A stretch of DNA of 64,000 nucleotides from Bacteroides thetaiotaomicron VPI-5482 (GCF_000011065.1 NC_004663.1:4340001-4404000), one strand, 5' to 3'. Numbered from the stretch's first letter, positions 53,181 to 61,632 are shown. Numbers and translations: made by a program. Notes: a model not told the origin generated them from the letters alone.

Positions 53181-55385
53181 ATGGATAGCATTCTTTTCTG
53201 GCTGGTTCCGGTCGCTTCAGTGTTAGCCCTCTGTTTTGCTTATTACTTCCATAAGCAGATGATGAAAGAGAGTGAAGGTACTCCCCAAATGATAAAAATA
53301 GCCGCTGCGGTACGCAAGGGAGCTATGTCTTATCTGAAACAACAGTACAAGATTGTAGGTTGTGTTTTCCTTGGGCTGGTTATTTTGTTTTCAATTATGG
53401 CTTATGGCTTTCATGTTCAGAATGTGTGGGTTCCCATAGCTTTCCTGACGGGTGGTTTCTTCTCCGGTCTTTCCGGTTTCCTGGGTATGAAGACGGCAAC
53501 CTATGCTTCGGCACGTACGGCGAATGCGGCACGCAATTCATTGAACTCCGGACTGAGAATCGCTTTCCGCAGTGGTGCGGTAATGGGACTCGTTGTAGTC
53601 GGACTGGGGTTGCTCGATATATCTTTCTGGTATCTGTTGCTGAACGCGGTGATTCCCGCCGACGCACTGACACCGACTCATAAACTTTGCGTAATCACTA
53701 CCACGATGCTGACGTTCGGTATGGGAGCTTCCACACAGGCGCTCTTTGCCCGTGTAGGTGGCGGTATATATACAAAAGCTGCCGACGTAGGCGCCGACCT
53801 TGTGGGTAAGGTAGAAGCCGGAATTCCCGAAGACGATCCGCGAAACCCTGCCACCATTGCCGATAATGTAGGCGATAACGTAGGCGACGTGGCAGGTATG
53901 GGAGCCGACTTGTACGAATCTTATTGCGGTTCTATCCTGGCGACTGCCGCATTGGGTGCTGCCGCCTTTATACATTCGGCAGATACGGTCATGCAGTTCA
54001 AAGCAGTTATTGCCCCGATGCTGATTGCTGCGGTAGGTATTCTGCTTTCCATTATCGGCATCTTCTCCGTGCGCACCAAAGAAAATGCGACGGTGAAAGA
54101 TTTGCTCGGCTCGCTGGCATTCGGAACAAACCTGAGTTCCGTGCTGATTGTGGCTGCTACCTTCTTAATCCTGTGGCTCTTACAGTTGGACAACTGGATT
54201 TGGATTTCATGCGCTGTCGTAGTCGGCCTGTTGGTCGGCATTGTGATCGGACGTTCTACCGAATATTATACTTCCCAGTCGTATCGCCCTACTCAGAAAC
54301 TGAGTGAAAGCGGAAAGACTGGACCTGCCACCGTCATTATCTCCGGTATCGGTCTGGGTATGCTTTCTACGGCTATTCCCGTGATTGCGGTAGTGGTGGG
54401 TATCATTGCCTCCTTCCTGCTTGCTTCCGGTTTCGATTTTTCCAACGTGGGTATGGGACTCTACGGTATCGGTATTGCCGCTGTCGGTATGCTGTCCACA
54501 TTAGGAATCACACTGGCTACGGACGCTTACGGCCCGATTGCTGATAATGCAGGCGGTAATGCCGAAATGGCCGGTCTGGGTGCCGAAGTCCGCAAGCGTA
54601 CCGATGCGCTCGACTCTTTGGGAAATACAACCGCGGCAACCGGAAAAGGTTTTGCTATCGGTTCCGCTGCATTGACCGGACTGGCTTTGCTGGCATCCTA
54701 TATCGAAGAAATCCGTATCGGTCTGACCCGTTTGGGGACAGTAGACCTGAGTATGCCGAACGGCGATGTTGTCTCAACCGCCAATGCTACCTTTGTCGAT
54801 TTCATGAACTATTACGACGTGACGCTGATGAATCCGAAAGTTCTTTCCGGTATGTTCCTCGGTTCGATGATGGCGTTCTTGTTCTGTGGATTGACGATGA
54901 ATGCGGTCGGCCGCGCAGCCGGACACATGGTAGATGAGGTGCGTCGTCAGTTCCGTGAGATCAAAGGCATTCTGACAGGAGAAGCCGAGCCGGATTATGA
55001 ACGTTGTGTGGCTATCTCAACCAAGGGTGCGCAGCGCGAAATGGTGATTCCGTCGCTGATTGCTATCCTTGCGCCTATCGCTACCGGATTAATCTTCGGA
55101 GTGACCGGAGTACTGGGACTGCTGATCGGCGGTTTGAGCACAGGTTTTGTGCTGGCTATCTTTATGGCCAATGCAGGCGGTGCGTGGGATAATGCGAAGA
55201 AATATGTAGAAGAGGGGAACTTTGGAGGCAAAGGCGGTGAAGTGCATAAGGCAACCGTAGTAGGCGATACTGTGGGCGACCCGTTTAAGGATACTTCCGG
55301 CCCGAGTCTGAATATTTTAATCAAGCTTATGAGCATGGTAGCCATTGTGATGGCAGGGCTTACCGTCGCCTGGAGTTTGTTTTAA
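53181..55385 (+). CDS. hppA: Membrane-bound ion-pumping pyrophosphatase
   Basis: 734 aa with about 16 transmembrane helices. The pyrophosphate site is DVGADLVGKVEAGIPEDDPR followed by NPATIADNVGDNVGDVAGMG; a second acidic site is TDAYGPIADNAGGNAEMAGL; the third is ANAGGAWDNAKKYVEEG. GNTTAATGKGFAIGSAALT has Ala where K+-independent enzymes have Lys, so this is the K+-dependent type, which in Bacteroides is known to pump Na+ (and H+). It couples pyrophosphate hydrolysis to ion export. Single gene with its own terminator at 55414. Confidence 0.96.
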   Translation: MDSILFWLVPVASVLALCFAYYFHKQMMKESEGTPQMIKIAAAVRKGAMSYLKQQYKIVGCVFLGLVILFSIMAYGFHVQNVWVPIAFLTGGFFSGLSGFLGMKTATYASARTANAARNSLNSGLRIAFRSGAVMGLVVVGLGLLDISFWYLLLNAVIPADALTPTHKLCVITTTMLTFGMGASTQALFARVGGGIYTKAADVGADLVGKVEAGIPEDDPRNPATIADNVGDNVGDVAGMGADLYESYCGSILATAALGAAAFIHSADTVMQFKAVIAPMLIAAVGILLSIIGIFSVRTKENATVKDLLGSLAFGTNLSSVLIVAATFLILWLLQLDNWIWISCAVVVGLLVGIVIGRSTEYYTSQSYRPTQKLSESGKTGPATVIISGIGLGMLSTAIPVIAVVVGIIASFLLASGFDFSNVGMGLYGIGIAAVGMLSTLGITLATDAYGPIADNAGGNAEMAGLGAEVRKRTDALDSLGNTTAATGKGFAIGSAALTGLALLASYIEEIRIGLTRLGTVDLSMPNGDVVSTANATFVDFMNYYDVTLMNPKVLSGMFLGSMMAFLFCGLTMNAVGRAAGHMVDEVRRQFREIKGILTGEAEPDYERCVAISTKGAQREMVIPSLIAILAPIATGLIFGVTGVLGLLIGGLSTGFVLAIFMANAGGAWDNAKKYVEEGNFGGKGGEVHKATVVGDTVGDPFKDTSGPSLNILIKLMSMVAIVMAGLTVAWSLF

Positions 55386-55413
55386 CTAAAAGAAGGTTTG
55401 TTTATTGAAGAGG

Positions 55414-55447
55414 GCGATAGCCGGAGATAAGTCCGGTTATCGCTTTC
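55414..55447 (+). terminator. Terminator of hppA
   Basis: GCGATAGCCGGA (55414-55425) pairs with TCCGGTTATCGC (55432-55443) with one G-U pair, 6-nt loop, then TTTCT. Confidence 0.8.
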
Positions 55448-55576
55448 TGATTATATAGAACCGGGTAAACACCTTTTTTGCGCACTTAATCACTTTTTTC
55501 CGGCAGATGATCCTGTTTCGGGGCATTTCATGCAAATACTCGCTCAAAGCCATTTTCTCGTCTCTTATTATTTAGA

Positions 55577-55584
55577 TACTTTTG
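55577..55584 (+). promoter_or_regulatory. Promoter of a candidate structured RNA
   Basis: TACTTTTG -7 box in the hppA-rnhB gap. No gene start follows within 200 bp, but a terminator does (55776), so the product is probably a non-coding RNA. Confidence 0.55.
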
Positions 55585-55590
55585 CAAGAC

Positions 55591-55813
55591 GATATATTAT
55601 AAGTTATAAAGGGGAAATGGAAGAAATCTATCATAATGGCTAAGGGGAAAGGCTGATGTTATCAACGAACAAAATCTGTAAAACGAATGGTAGGGTGATG
55701 GTTCCGGTCGTCAAGGCTGTGAACCGGTAGAATATATTTGGGGAACAATTGCTTGTTTGTGTGAATGAATGACGGAAAAAGGGGACTTTGAATGAGGTCT
55801 CCTTTTTTATTTC
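55591..55813 (+). ncRNA. Candidate structured non-coding RNA, about 220 nt
   Basis: Runs from a TACTTTTG promoter to a terminator (AAAAAGGGGAC at 55776 pairing with GTCTCCTTTTT). Internal pairings are visible by eye: ATATATT near 55592 with AATATAT near 55731, CTATCAT near 55627 with ATGGTAG near 55688, and CCGGT with ACCGG around 55703-55727. This closed, three-helix layout and length are like 6S RNA or another housekeeping RNA, but I cannot match it to a known family. No reading frame is convincing. Sits between hppA and rnhB. Confidence 0.5.
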
Positions 55814-55816
55814 CTT

Positions 55817-55824
55817 TATCTTTG
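55817..55824 (+). promoter_or_regulatory. Promoter of rnhB, decides its start
   Basis: TATCTTTG lies 26 bp before the ATG at 55851. An in-frame upstream start at 55788 precedes this box and falls in the preceding terminator, so it is rejected. Confidence 0.65.
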
Positions 55825-55850
55825 TGGCAAATAAGAAAAAAAGAATAAGT

Positions 55851-56453
55851 ATGCTACTACCTTATTTAAATAAAGACCTGATAGAAGCCGGCTGCGATGA
55901 GGCCGGCCGCGGTTGCCTGGCAGGATCAGTGTATGCCGCTGCCGTCATTCTTCCTAAAGATTTCAAGAATGAGCTGCTGAATGATTCGAAGCAACTGACC
56001 GAGAAGCAACGCTACGCACTTCGTGAAGTGATAGAGAAAGAAGCGCTGGCATGGGCGGTAGGAGTGGTGTCGCCCGAAGAGATAGACGAGATAAACATTC
56101 TCCGCGCCTCCTTTCTGGCGATGCACCGGGCTGTCGATCAGCTCTCTGTCCGTCCTCAGCATTTGCTGATCGACGGAAACCGTTTCAATAAATATCCTGA
56201 CATTCCTCATACTACCGTGATAAAAGGAGACGGAAAATACCTCTCGATAGCCGCCGCTTCTATACTGGCTAAAACCTACAGAGATGATTATATGAATCGT
56301 CTTCACGAAGAATATCCGTTTTATGACTGGAATAAGAATAAAGGATACCCGACTAAAAAACATCGTGCCGCCATCGCCGAACATGGAACGACCCCTTACC
56401 ACCGAATGACCTTCAATCTGCTTGGTGACGGGCAGTTGAACCTGAATTTCTGA
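55851..56453 (+). CDS. rnhB: Ribonuclease HII
   Basis: 200 aa. Starts MLLPYLNKDLIEAGCDEAGRG, where CDEAGRG carries the first two catalytic acids; LLNDSKQLTEKQRYAL and LLIDGNRF supply the others; GDGKYLSIAAASILAKTYRD follows. Removes misincorporated ribonucleotides and RNA primers. The short form from 55851 is preferred because its promoter lies inside the longer frame. Confidence 0.95.
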   Translation: MLLPYLNKDLIEAGCDEAGRGCLAGSVYAAAVILPKDFKNELLNDSKQLTEKQRYALREVIEKEALAWAVGVVSPEEIDEINILRASFLAMHRAVDQLSVRPQHLLIDGNRFNKYPDIPHTTVIKGDGKYLSIAAASILAKTYRDDYMNRLHEEYPFYDWNKNKGYPTKKHRAAIAEHGTTPYHRMTFNLLGDGQLNLNF

Positions 56454-56583
56454 TATTTCCTTTTGTTTCACTTTCTACATATTTTTGCAGAATAAGCACG
56501 AATTTTCTCCAAATAGCCATGAAAATGTTCGGTTTATGCTAAAAAAGTGTTGACTTGTGCTTTTATTTGTTACTTAAATGCTA

Positions 56584-56591
56584 TATATTTG
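56584..56591 (+). promoter_or_regulatory. Promoter of the DUF5723 gene
   Basis: TATATTTG -7 box, 34 bp before the ATG at 56626. Upstream TTTG is at 56566, too close to be a good -33. Confidence 0.5.
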
Positions 56592-56625
56592 CATTCGATA
56601 ACAAGAATTAAAAAAAGATAAAATC

Positions 56626-58083
56626 ATGACAACAAGCAGACTTTATGCATCTAAGAAGTTCATGGGGGCTTTACTTCTTATGATGGGTTTTGTTTTACCT
56701 GCCAATGCGCAGTTTTTACGTACTTCATATTTTATGGAAGGTACTCATTATCGTATGCAGTTGAATCCGGCTTTGGCACCGACTAGCGGATATTTTAATA
56801 TTCCGGCAATTGGTTCGTTGAATGTATCGGCAAGTTCAAATTCTTTGGGTACACAAGATATTATAGATATTATTGATAATAGTGATGGTTTCTATAATAA
56901 TCAGAAATTCATGAATCGTTTGTCTAATGATAACCGGTTGAATGTCAATGTCAATACGGATATTCTCTCTTTCGGATGGTATAAAGGAAAGAACTTTTGG
57001 TCGGTTAATGTAGGTGCCCGTGTAGATTTAGGTGCTCAGATACCTAAGTCCATGTTTAGCTTCTTGCACGATATTGATCAAGATGGTTTCAGTTGGAATA
57101 ATTCAAAATTTGATATTGGAAAGGAAGAATTGAATATAAATGCTTATACTGAAGTTGGTATTGGTTATGCCCGCGCTATTAATGATCGCTTGTCAGTAGG
57201 TGGTAAATTTAAGGTATTACTTGGTATGGGTAACTTGAATTTGAAGGTAGACGGAATGAATGTAGATGCGAATTTGCCACTAAACATTAACGATATTACT
57301 GATGTCAATCAGATTCGTGATTATCATGCTAAAATGAAAGTAAATGCGCGTCTTGAGAGCTCTTTCAAAGGAATGGATTTGGTGGAAAATACGAGTGATC
57401 CTGATCCTCGGAAACACTATATTGATGATTTTGATTTTAACGGATTTGGCATTGCAGGTTATGGTGGTGCCATCGATTTAGGGGCATCTTATAAGATTCT
57501 TGATAATTTGACAGTGTCTGCTTCTGTGTTGGATTTGGGTTTTATCAAGTGGTCAAAGGGGAGTACAAGTGTTGCAACAGCTAAAGGAAGTATGGATTAT
57601 GATGGCAAAGACTATGCACTTACTCCGGAAGGGTTAGAGGATTTCCAGCGGGATGCCCAAGATTTTATGAATCGTGTGGAAGGTGGGGATGTTTTGAATT
57701 ACGAAATGCTCCAACTGCAAAAAGAAGATGTTGTTGAGTCTCGTACCACTTCTCTTCATTCTACAGTAGTAATTGGTGCTGAGTATGAACTGTTGGATAA
57801 ATGGTTGGCGATTGGTGCTCTTTCCACTACCCGCTTCACTAAGCCGAAAACTCAGACTGAAATTACACTTTCGGCTAATATTCGTCCGAAAAGTTGGTTG
57901 AATGCGGCAATCAGTTATTCTATGATTCAGAGTGCTGGTAAATCATTTGGTTTGGCTGTGAAACTTGGGCCTTTGTTTATCGGTACGGACTATATGTTCT
58001 TTGGAAAAAGTACAAAGACAGTAAATGGATTTGTTGGTATTTCTGTGCCATTGGGCGGAAAGAAATCCAGTAAAGAAGGATAA
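56626..58083 (+). CDS. DUF5723 family outer-membrane beta-barrel protein
   Basis: 485 aa with a Sec signal peptide (MGALLLMMGFVLPANAQ, cleavage near residue 29). The mature protein starts FLRTSYFMEGTHYRMQLNPA and is rich in alternating beta strands: LNVSASSNS, WSVNVGARVDLGAQ, and a C-terminal ending KLGPLFIGTDYMFFGKS and a last strand VNGFVGISVPLGG. This matches DUF5723, an outer-membrane barrel family of unknown role in Bacteroidota. Single gene with promoter at 56584 and a strong terminator at 58149. Confidence 0.85.
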   Translation: MTTSRLYASKKFMGALLLMMGFVLPANAQFLRTSYFMEGTHYRMQLNPALAPTSGYFNIPAIGSLNVSASSNSLGTQDIIDIIDNSDGFYNNQKFMNRLSNDNRLNVNVNTDILSFGWYKGKNFWSVNVGARVDLGAQIPKSMFSFLHDIDQDGFSWNNSKFDIGKEELNINAYTEVGIGYARAINDRLSVGGKFKVLLGMGNLNLKVDGMNVDANLPLNINDITDVNQIRDYHAKMKVNARLESSFKGMDLVENTSDPDPRKHYIDDFDFNGFGIAGYGGAIDLGASYKILDNLTVSASVLDLGFIKWSKGSTSVATAKGSMDYDGKDYALTPEGLEDFQRDAQDFMNRVEGGDVLNYEMLQLQKEDVVESRTTSLHSTVVIGAEYELLDKWLAIGALSTTRFTKPKTQTEITLSANIRPKSWLNAAISYSMIQSAGKSFGLAVKLGPLFIGTDYMFFGKSTKTVNGFVGISVPLGGKKSSKEG

Positions 58084-58148
58084 AATAATTTCTCTCTCTT
58101 AAACATTCTCTTTTTAATATTCTCTATCGAACAAAAAACGTATTGTGT

Positions 58149-58205
58149 GCAGCCTGTCATCGCTGACCTTGAATTCAGGTCTTAAGAATGACAGGCTGCT
58201 TTTTT
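58149..58205 (+). terminator. Strong intrinsic terminator after the DUF5723 gene
   Basis: GCAGCCTGTCAT (58149-58160) pairs perfectly with ATGACAGGCTGC (58188-58199), with an inner GACCT/AGGTC stem, followed by six T. Confidence 0.9.
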
Positions 58206-58258
58206 ATGTCTCTGACGTAAAGGGAGATTTAGAACTGCTTGAATGGCAGTCGCTTGAA

Positions 58259-59188
58259 TTAGAACCACTTGATTTTCCGGAATACGATAAACGCTAATGT
58301 CGACAGCACGACAGAGCACAGGATAATCAGTGCAAAGGCATACGGCATCTCTTCCAGATGGATATCCACATTCATTCCGTAGAAACTGGCTATCAATGTC
58401 GGGATCATCAGTGTAATGGAAAGGCTGGTCATGCGTTTCATGATGGCATTCACGTTGTTGGAGATGATAGAGGCAAAGGCGTCCATCGTTCCGGTGAGGA
58501 TATCGCTGTAGATATTCACGGTATTAAATGCCTGTTTCAACTCGATAATCACGTCTTCTACCAGTTCCTTGTCCAGAAAGTCAGTGTCCTGAAAGATACT
58601 TTGCAGCTTTCCGATCATTACTTCATTTCCTCGGATGGAGGTGTTGAAGTAAACGAGTGTTTTCTGCAGTCTCATCAGACGGAGCAGGTCTTCGTTGCGG
58701 ATACTGCGTTCCAGTTCTTTTTCGGCGGCGCTGATATCCAGATTTATCTGTTTCAGATATTTCAGAAACCATACGGCAGACGAATAAATCAGCCGGAGAA
58801 TCAGATCGAGTTTGTTGCGGACTTCGATTCCCTTTCGGCGGGTGTGTTCGATGAAGTCCGGCAGCAGGTCTGTGTTGTGGTAGCAGACTGATACAATGAT
58901 TTCATTGTTGGTGATGATGCCGATGGGTACGGTGCCGAAGGGAAGACTTTCGTTCTGACCGTTTTGCATCGGGATGCGCAGAATCGTCAATAGCCAGTTG
59001 CCTTCCGTGTCGGTTCGCGGACGTTCGTCTGTATCGGCTATATCGTTCAGAAATGATTCGGGTACGTTCAGGGTTTTAGTCAGAAACTCAAAGTCATCGT
59101 TGTCCGGGCATACTACGTTTACCCAGCAGTTAGGAAGCCATTGCGGTTTTTCCACAAAGCCAGCTTCACAATAAAGATATGTTCTCAT
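58259..59188 (-). CDS. CorA-like divalent metal ion transporter
   Basis: 309 aa. Cytoplasmic N-terminal domain and long helix, then two C-terminal transmembrane segments with the pore signature FYGMNVD between them (GMN). The second helix LIILCSVVLSTLAFIVF and a short basic tail end the protein. It should form pentamers carrying Mg2+, Co2+ or Ni2+. A ribosome-binding GGAGGCAAT precedes the ATG. The promoter is at 59326 on the minus strand. Confidence 0.93.
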   Translation of the reverse strand: MRTYLYCEAGFVEKPQWLPNCWVNVVCPDNDDFEFLTKTLNVPESFLNDIADTDERPRTDTEGNWLLTILRIPMQNGQNESLPFGTVPIGIITNNEIIVSVCYHNTDLLPDFIEHTRRKGIEVRNKLDLILRLIYSSAVWFLKYLKQINLDISAAEKELERSIRNEDLLRLMRLQKTLVYFNTSIRGNEVMIGKLQSIFQDTDFLDKELVEDVIIELKQAFNTVNIYSDILTGTMDAFASIISNNVNAIMKRMTSLSITLMIPTLIASFYGMNVDIHLEEMPYAFALIILCSVVLSTLAFIVFRKIKWF

Positions 59189-59325
59189 CTTATTGCCTCC
59201 TTTCGTTTGTTTACACGAGCAGAGGCATCAGTTTTCAATGACTCTGATCGCTTTAATTAATACTATAAGTGCACGTTCGCGGGTTTGAATCGTCCATTTT
59301 TCTATGATTTAATTTAAAAGCGATA

Positions 59326-59333
59326 CAAAAGTA
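59326..59333 (-). promoter_or_regulatory. Promoter of the CorA-like gene
   Basis: TACTTTTG on the minus strand fits the -7 consensus and gives a leader of about 130 nt before the ATG at 59188. No riboswitch-like fold (M-box) is recognisable by eye in it. Confidence 0.55.
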
Positions 59334-59486
59334 CGGAAAATTAACCGAGGTTCCGTCTTTTGCATCGCTTTTTTTAAATTTTCTTGTTGTTTATGGTCTT
59401 TCAGTGTGCGGGGAGTTCATTGGTTGACTATGGTAAAATCACTTGTAAGATAGTGCTGAAGTTCCCGTTAGCTCCTTATATAGTAG

Positions 59487-59506
59487 ACTTTCCTTATAAG
59501 GAAAGT
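59487..59506. repeat. Perfect 20-bp palindrome
   Basis: ACTTTCCTTATAAGGAAAGT reads the same on both strands, with no central spacer. It lies 5 bp before the outer arm of array C. Could be an operator or part of the same element. Confidence 0.75.
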
Positions 59507-59511
59507 TGGGA

Positions 59512-59637
59512 TAAGCTACCGATATCATTAGTTGTTCACGGCCGTGGTAAGAGTTGCTCACGGTCGTGGCAAATGCTGCTCACGGATGTGATCAAGTCTT
59601 GTCACGGCCGTGAACAGGTAAAGATGCCGGTAGCTTA
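59512..59637. repeat. Four-palindrome array C (22-bp pitch) with outer arms
   Basis: CACGGCCGTG-type palindromes at 59537, 59559, 59581 and 59603, each 10 bp with 12-bp spacers, exactly 22 bp pitch. Units 1 and 4 are identical and their flanks GTTCACGG / CCGTGAAC are reverse complements. Exactly 12 bp further out on each side are TAAGCTACCG (59512-59521) and CGGTAGCTTA (59628-59637), so the whole 126 bp has one axis at 59574.5. The right outer arm is the insertion site of the adjacent IS. Confidence 0.88.
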
Positions 59638-60989
59638 CAGGGAAAACGCATTATACTTTTTCTTTTATCTTTTATACATTTATCTTACATGAATATCGTC
59701 TTTTCATCTTATTAATAAGATATTTATCTTTCATTTACAATATTATTTAAGTACATTTACGTGATTATAAATCACAATTAAAATGAAGCAAGAAACTAAA
59801 AGAAGGATTGAGATCAGCAACCTACATGAATTTGCTGATTCATTAATATTGATAGATAACCGGATAGAGCGTTGTAAAAAGCATCAGGCCAGTACCATTG
59901 TTCTTATTGCCATTTCTGCTGTTATATGTGGCGCTGATACTTGGAATTCAATAGAAGACTTTGGTAAAAGTAAAGAATCTTTTTTTGCAGCCAAGCTTTC
60001 CAATTTTAATGGCATCCCTTCTCATGATACATTTAATCGCTTTTTCTCGGCATTAGATCCTTTAAAATTTGAAGAATCTTATAGACAATGGGTCCAAAGC
60101 ATTCTCAAATGTTATTCGGGTCATATAGCCATTGATGGTAAAACCATACGAGGAGCCTATGAATCCGAAGAGGACAAGCGTCGTCGTAAACAAGGAGTAC
60201 TTCCTGATTCGAATACGGGAAAATACAAATTGCATGTTATTAGTGCATTTGCAACAGAACTGGGAATCTCCCTTGGACAGTTATGCACACAAGAAAAGGA
60301 AAATGAGATAGTTGTCATTCCTGAATTATTAGATATGTTGTGTATAAAAGATTGTATTATTACAATTGACGCTTTAGGATGCCAGCGTACAATTGCAGAG
60401 AAAGTCATAAAGGGAGAAGGTGACTACATTTTTATAGTGAAAGATAATCAACCGAAATTAAAGGAAACAGTACTGTCAGCAACAGAAAGTATTGTATCAA
60501 AAGGTACAACAGTACGATTTGACAAATATGAGACGCATGAGGAAGGACATGGCAGGAATGAGTCGAGAATCTGCTATTGCTGCAACGATCCCGGTTTTCT
60601 GGGAGCAGATATTAGAAAGAAGTGGAAAAATATACGGTCTTTTGGATATATTGAGAATACCAGAAATACAAACAAAGGCACTACAGTGGAAAAAAGATGT
60701 TTTATATCTTCCTTGGAACCTGATGCGCAGAAGATACTTAAAAATAGTAGAGAACACTGGGAAATTGAGAATAATCTACATTGGCAGTTGGATGTCAATT
60801 TCCATGAAGACAATACCAGAAGAAGAAATATATCAGCATTAAACTTCTCCGTACTGGCGAAAATTGCATTGGCCACATTGAGAAACAACAAAAGAGAGAT
60901 ACCAATCAATAGAAAAAGATTAATAGCAGGGTGGGATAATGAATTCTTATGGGAACTTATTTTACATGATTTATAATGCGTTTTCCCTG
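59638..60989 (+). mobile_element. Intact ISAs1-family insertion sequence, 1352 bp
   Basis: Ends are perfect 18-bp inverted repeats CAGGGAAAACGCATTATA (59638-59655) and TATAATGCGTTTTCCCTG (60972-60989). The element is flanked by the 10-bp direct repeat CGGTAGCTTA at 59628-59637 and 60990-60999, within the 8-10 bp expected for ISAs1. One transposase gene fills most of the element and its stop codon lies inside the right inverted repeat. The ends, gene and target duplication are all intact, which suggests a recent insertion. Confidence 0.93.
59783..60976 (+). CDS. ISAs1 family transposase
   Basis: 397 aa DDE transposase, full length for ISAs1. An N-terminal DDE-associated domain (HEFADSLILIDNRIERCKKH) is followed by the catalytic core: AIDGKTIRGA with the first Asp, ITIDALGCQRTIAEKVI with the second Asp, and HWEIENNLHWQLDV with the Glu. 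The triad is intact. It moves the element by cut-and-paste. Confidence 0.95.
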   Translation: MKQETKRRIEISNLHEFADSLILIDNRIERCKKHQASTIVLIAISAVICGADTWNSIEDFGKSKESFFAAKLSNFNGIPSHDTFNRFFSALDPLKFEESYRQWVQSILKCYSGHIAIDGKTIRGAYESEEDKRRRKQGVLPDSNTGKYKLHVISAFATELGISLGQLCTQEKENEIVVIPELLDMLCIKDCIITIDALGCQRTIAEKVIKGEGDYIFIVKDNQPKLKETVLSATESIVSKGTTVRFDKYETHEEGHGRNESRICYCCNDPGFLGADIRKKWKNIRSFGYIENTRNTNKGTTVEKRCFISSLEPDAQKILKNSREHWEIENNLHWQLDVNFHEDNTRRRNISALNFSVLAKIALATLRNNKREIPINRKRLIAGWDNEFLWELILHDL

Positions 60990-60999
60990 CGGTAGCTTA
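60990..60999. repeat. Right target-site duplication of the ISAs1 element
   Basis: CGGTAGCTTA, identical to 59628-59637 on the other side. A similar GGTAGCTTATC recurs at 61036-61046. Confidence 0.9.
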
Positions 61000-61094
61000 A
61001 TGGAAGTATAAAGGCATGATGAGCTAAAAGCATTGGTAGCTTATCGTATTTGTGGTATAAGGTCAAGACTCGGATGAGGCGTGATAGGTGTAAT

Positions 61095-61164
61095 AAGTAA
61101 TAAGTAATAGGTAATAAGTAACAGGTAATAGGTAACAGGTGATAAGTAACAGGTAATAGGTAAT
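61095..61164 (+). repeat. Heptamer tandem repeat, ten units
   Basis: Ten contiguous 7-bp units of ARGTRAY, mostly AAGTAAT, AGGTAAT, AAGTAAC and AGGTAAC, with variation only at positions 2, 5 and 7. Degenerate copies continue on both sides. Related motifs in reverse (TTATCACC, TATTGTCAC) follow at about 61240-61290, so the region can fold on itself. No gene is likely. Confidence 0.85.
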
Positions 61165-61166
61165 AA

Positions 61167-61632
61167 GATGGGGAGGAAATGACAGGTAATAAGTCATGAA
61201 ATAGGGGTGAAGTGACAATAAAAAGCATGATTTACGGCTATTATCACCTTATTATCACCCTATTGTCACCAGCTATTATCATCAGAAGTGTATTCATTAT
61301 CAGCTTGTTATCTCCAAAAGGTGATAAGTGACAATAGAAAAGCATTTTATTTCTAGAGAGTATCTGTCATGCTGAATTTGTCGAAGAGGAAGGCAAAAGT
61401 CAATAGTAACTGAAATTGGGCTGACTAAAAAGTCAATAGTATCTTAAATCTCCTCCTTCGGGAAGGAGGAGTACCCGTAGGGGGAGGTGGTAGGTAAATA
61501 CATAAATTATTGTTATTCAATTATAAAGTATGCCTACCACTCCGGTTTTCAATTGGGAAAGTGGCTACTGACCTTTGATCTTATCCTTAATGTGCATTCT
61601 TGTCAAAGTGTCACAACCAGACTCAGTCGGGA
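61167..61632. other. Non-coding gap with repeats
   Basis: Contains GTGACAATA (61209-61220 area) and its reverse complement near 61257 and again near 61326; a direct repeat AAAAGTCAATAGTA at 61395 and 61428; a perfect hairpin CTCCTCCTTC / GAAGGAGGAG at 61450-61471; and GTGGTAGG near 61487 with its reverse complement CCTACCAC near 61533. I see no convincing gene. The GC-rich hairpin looks like a dispersed Bacteroides intergenic repeat from memory, not confirmed. Confidence 0.6.

Noticed and set aside
59384..59692. 102-aa open frame on the plus strand
   Set aside because: It runs straight through array C and the left end of the insertion sequence, has no family match, and no promoter or start context.
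60971..61228. 85-aa minus-strand frame with LLPIT-type repeats
   Set aside because: The protein repeats are produced only by translating the 7-bp DNA tandem repeat; no start signal or family.
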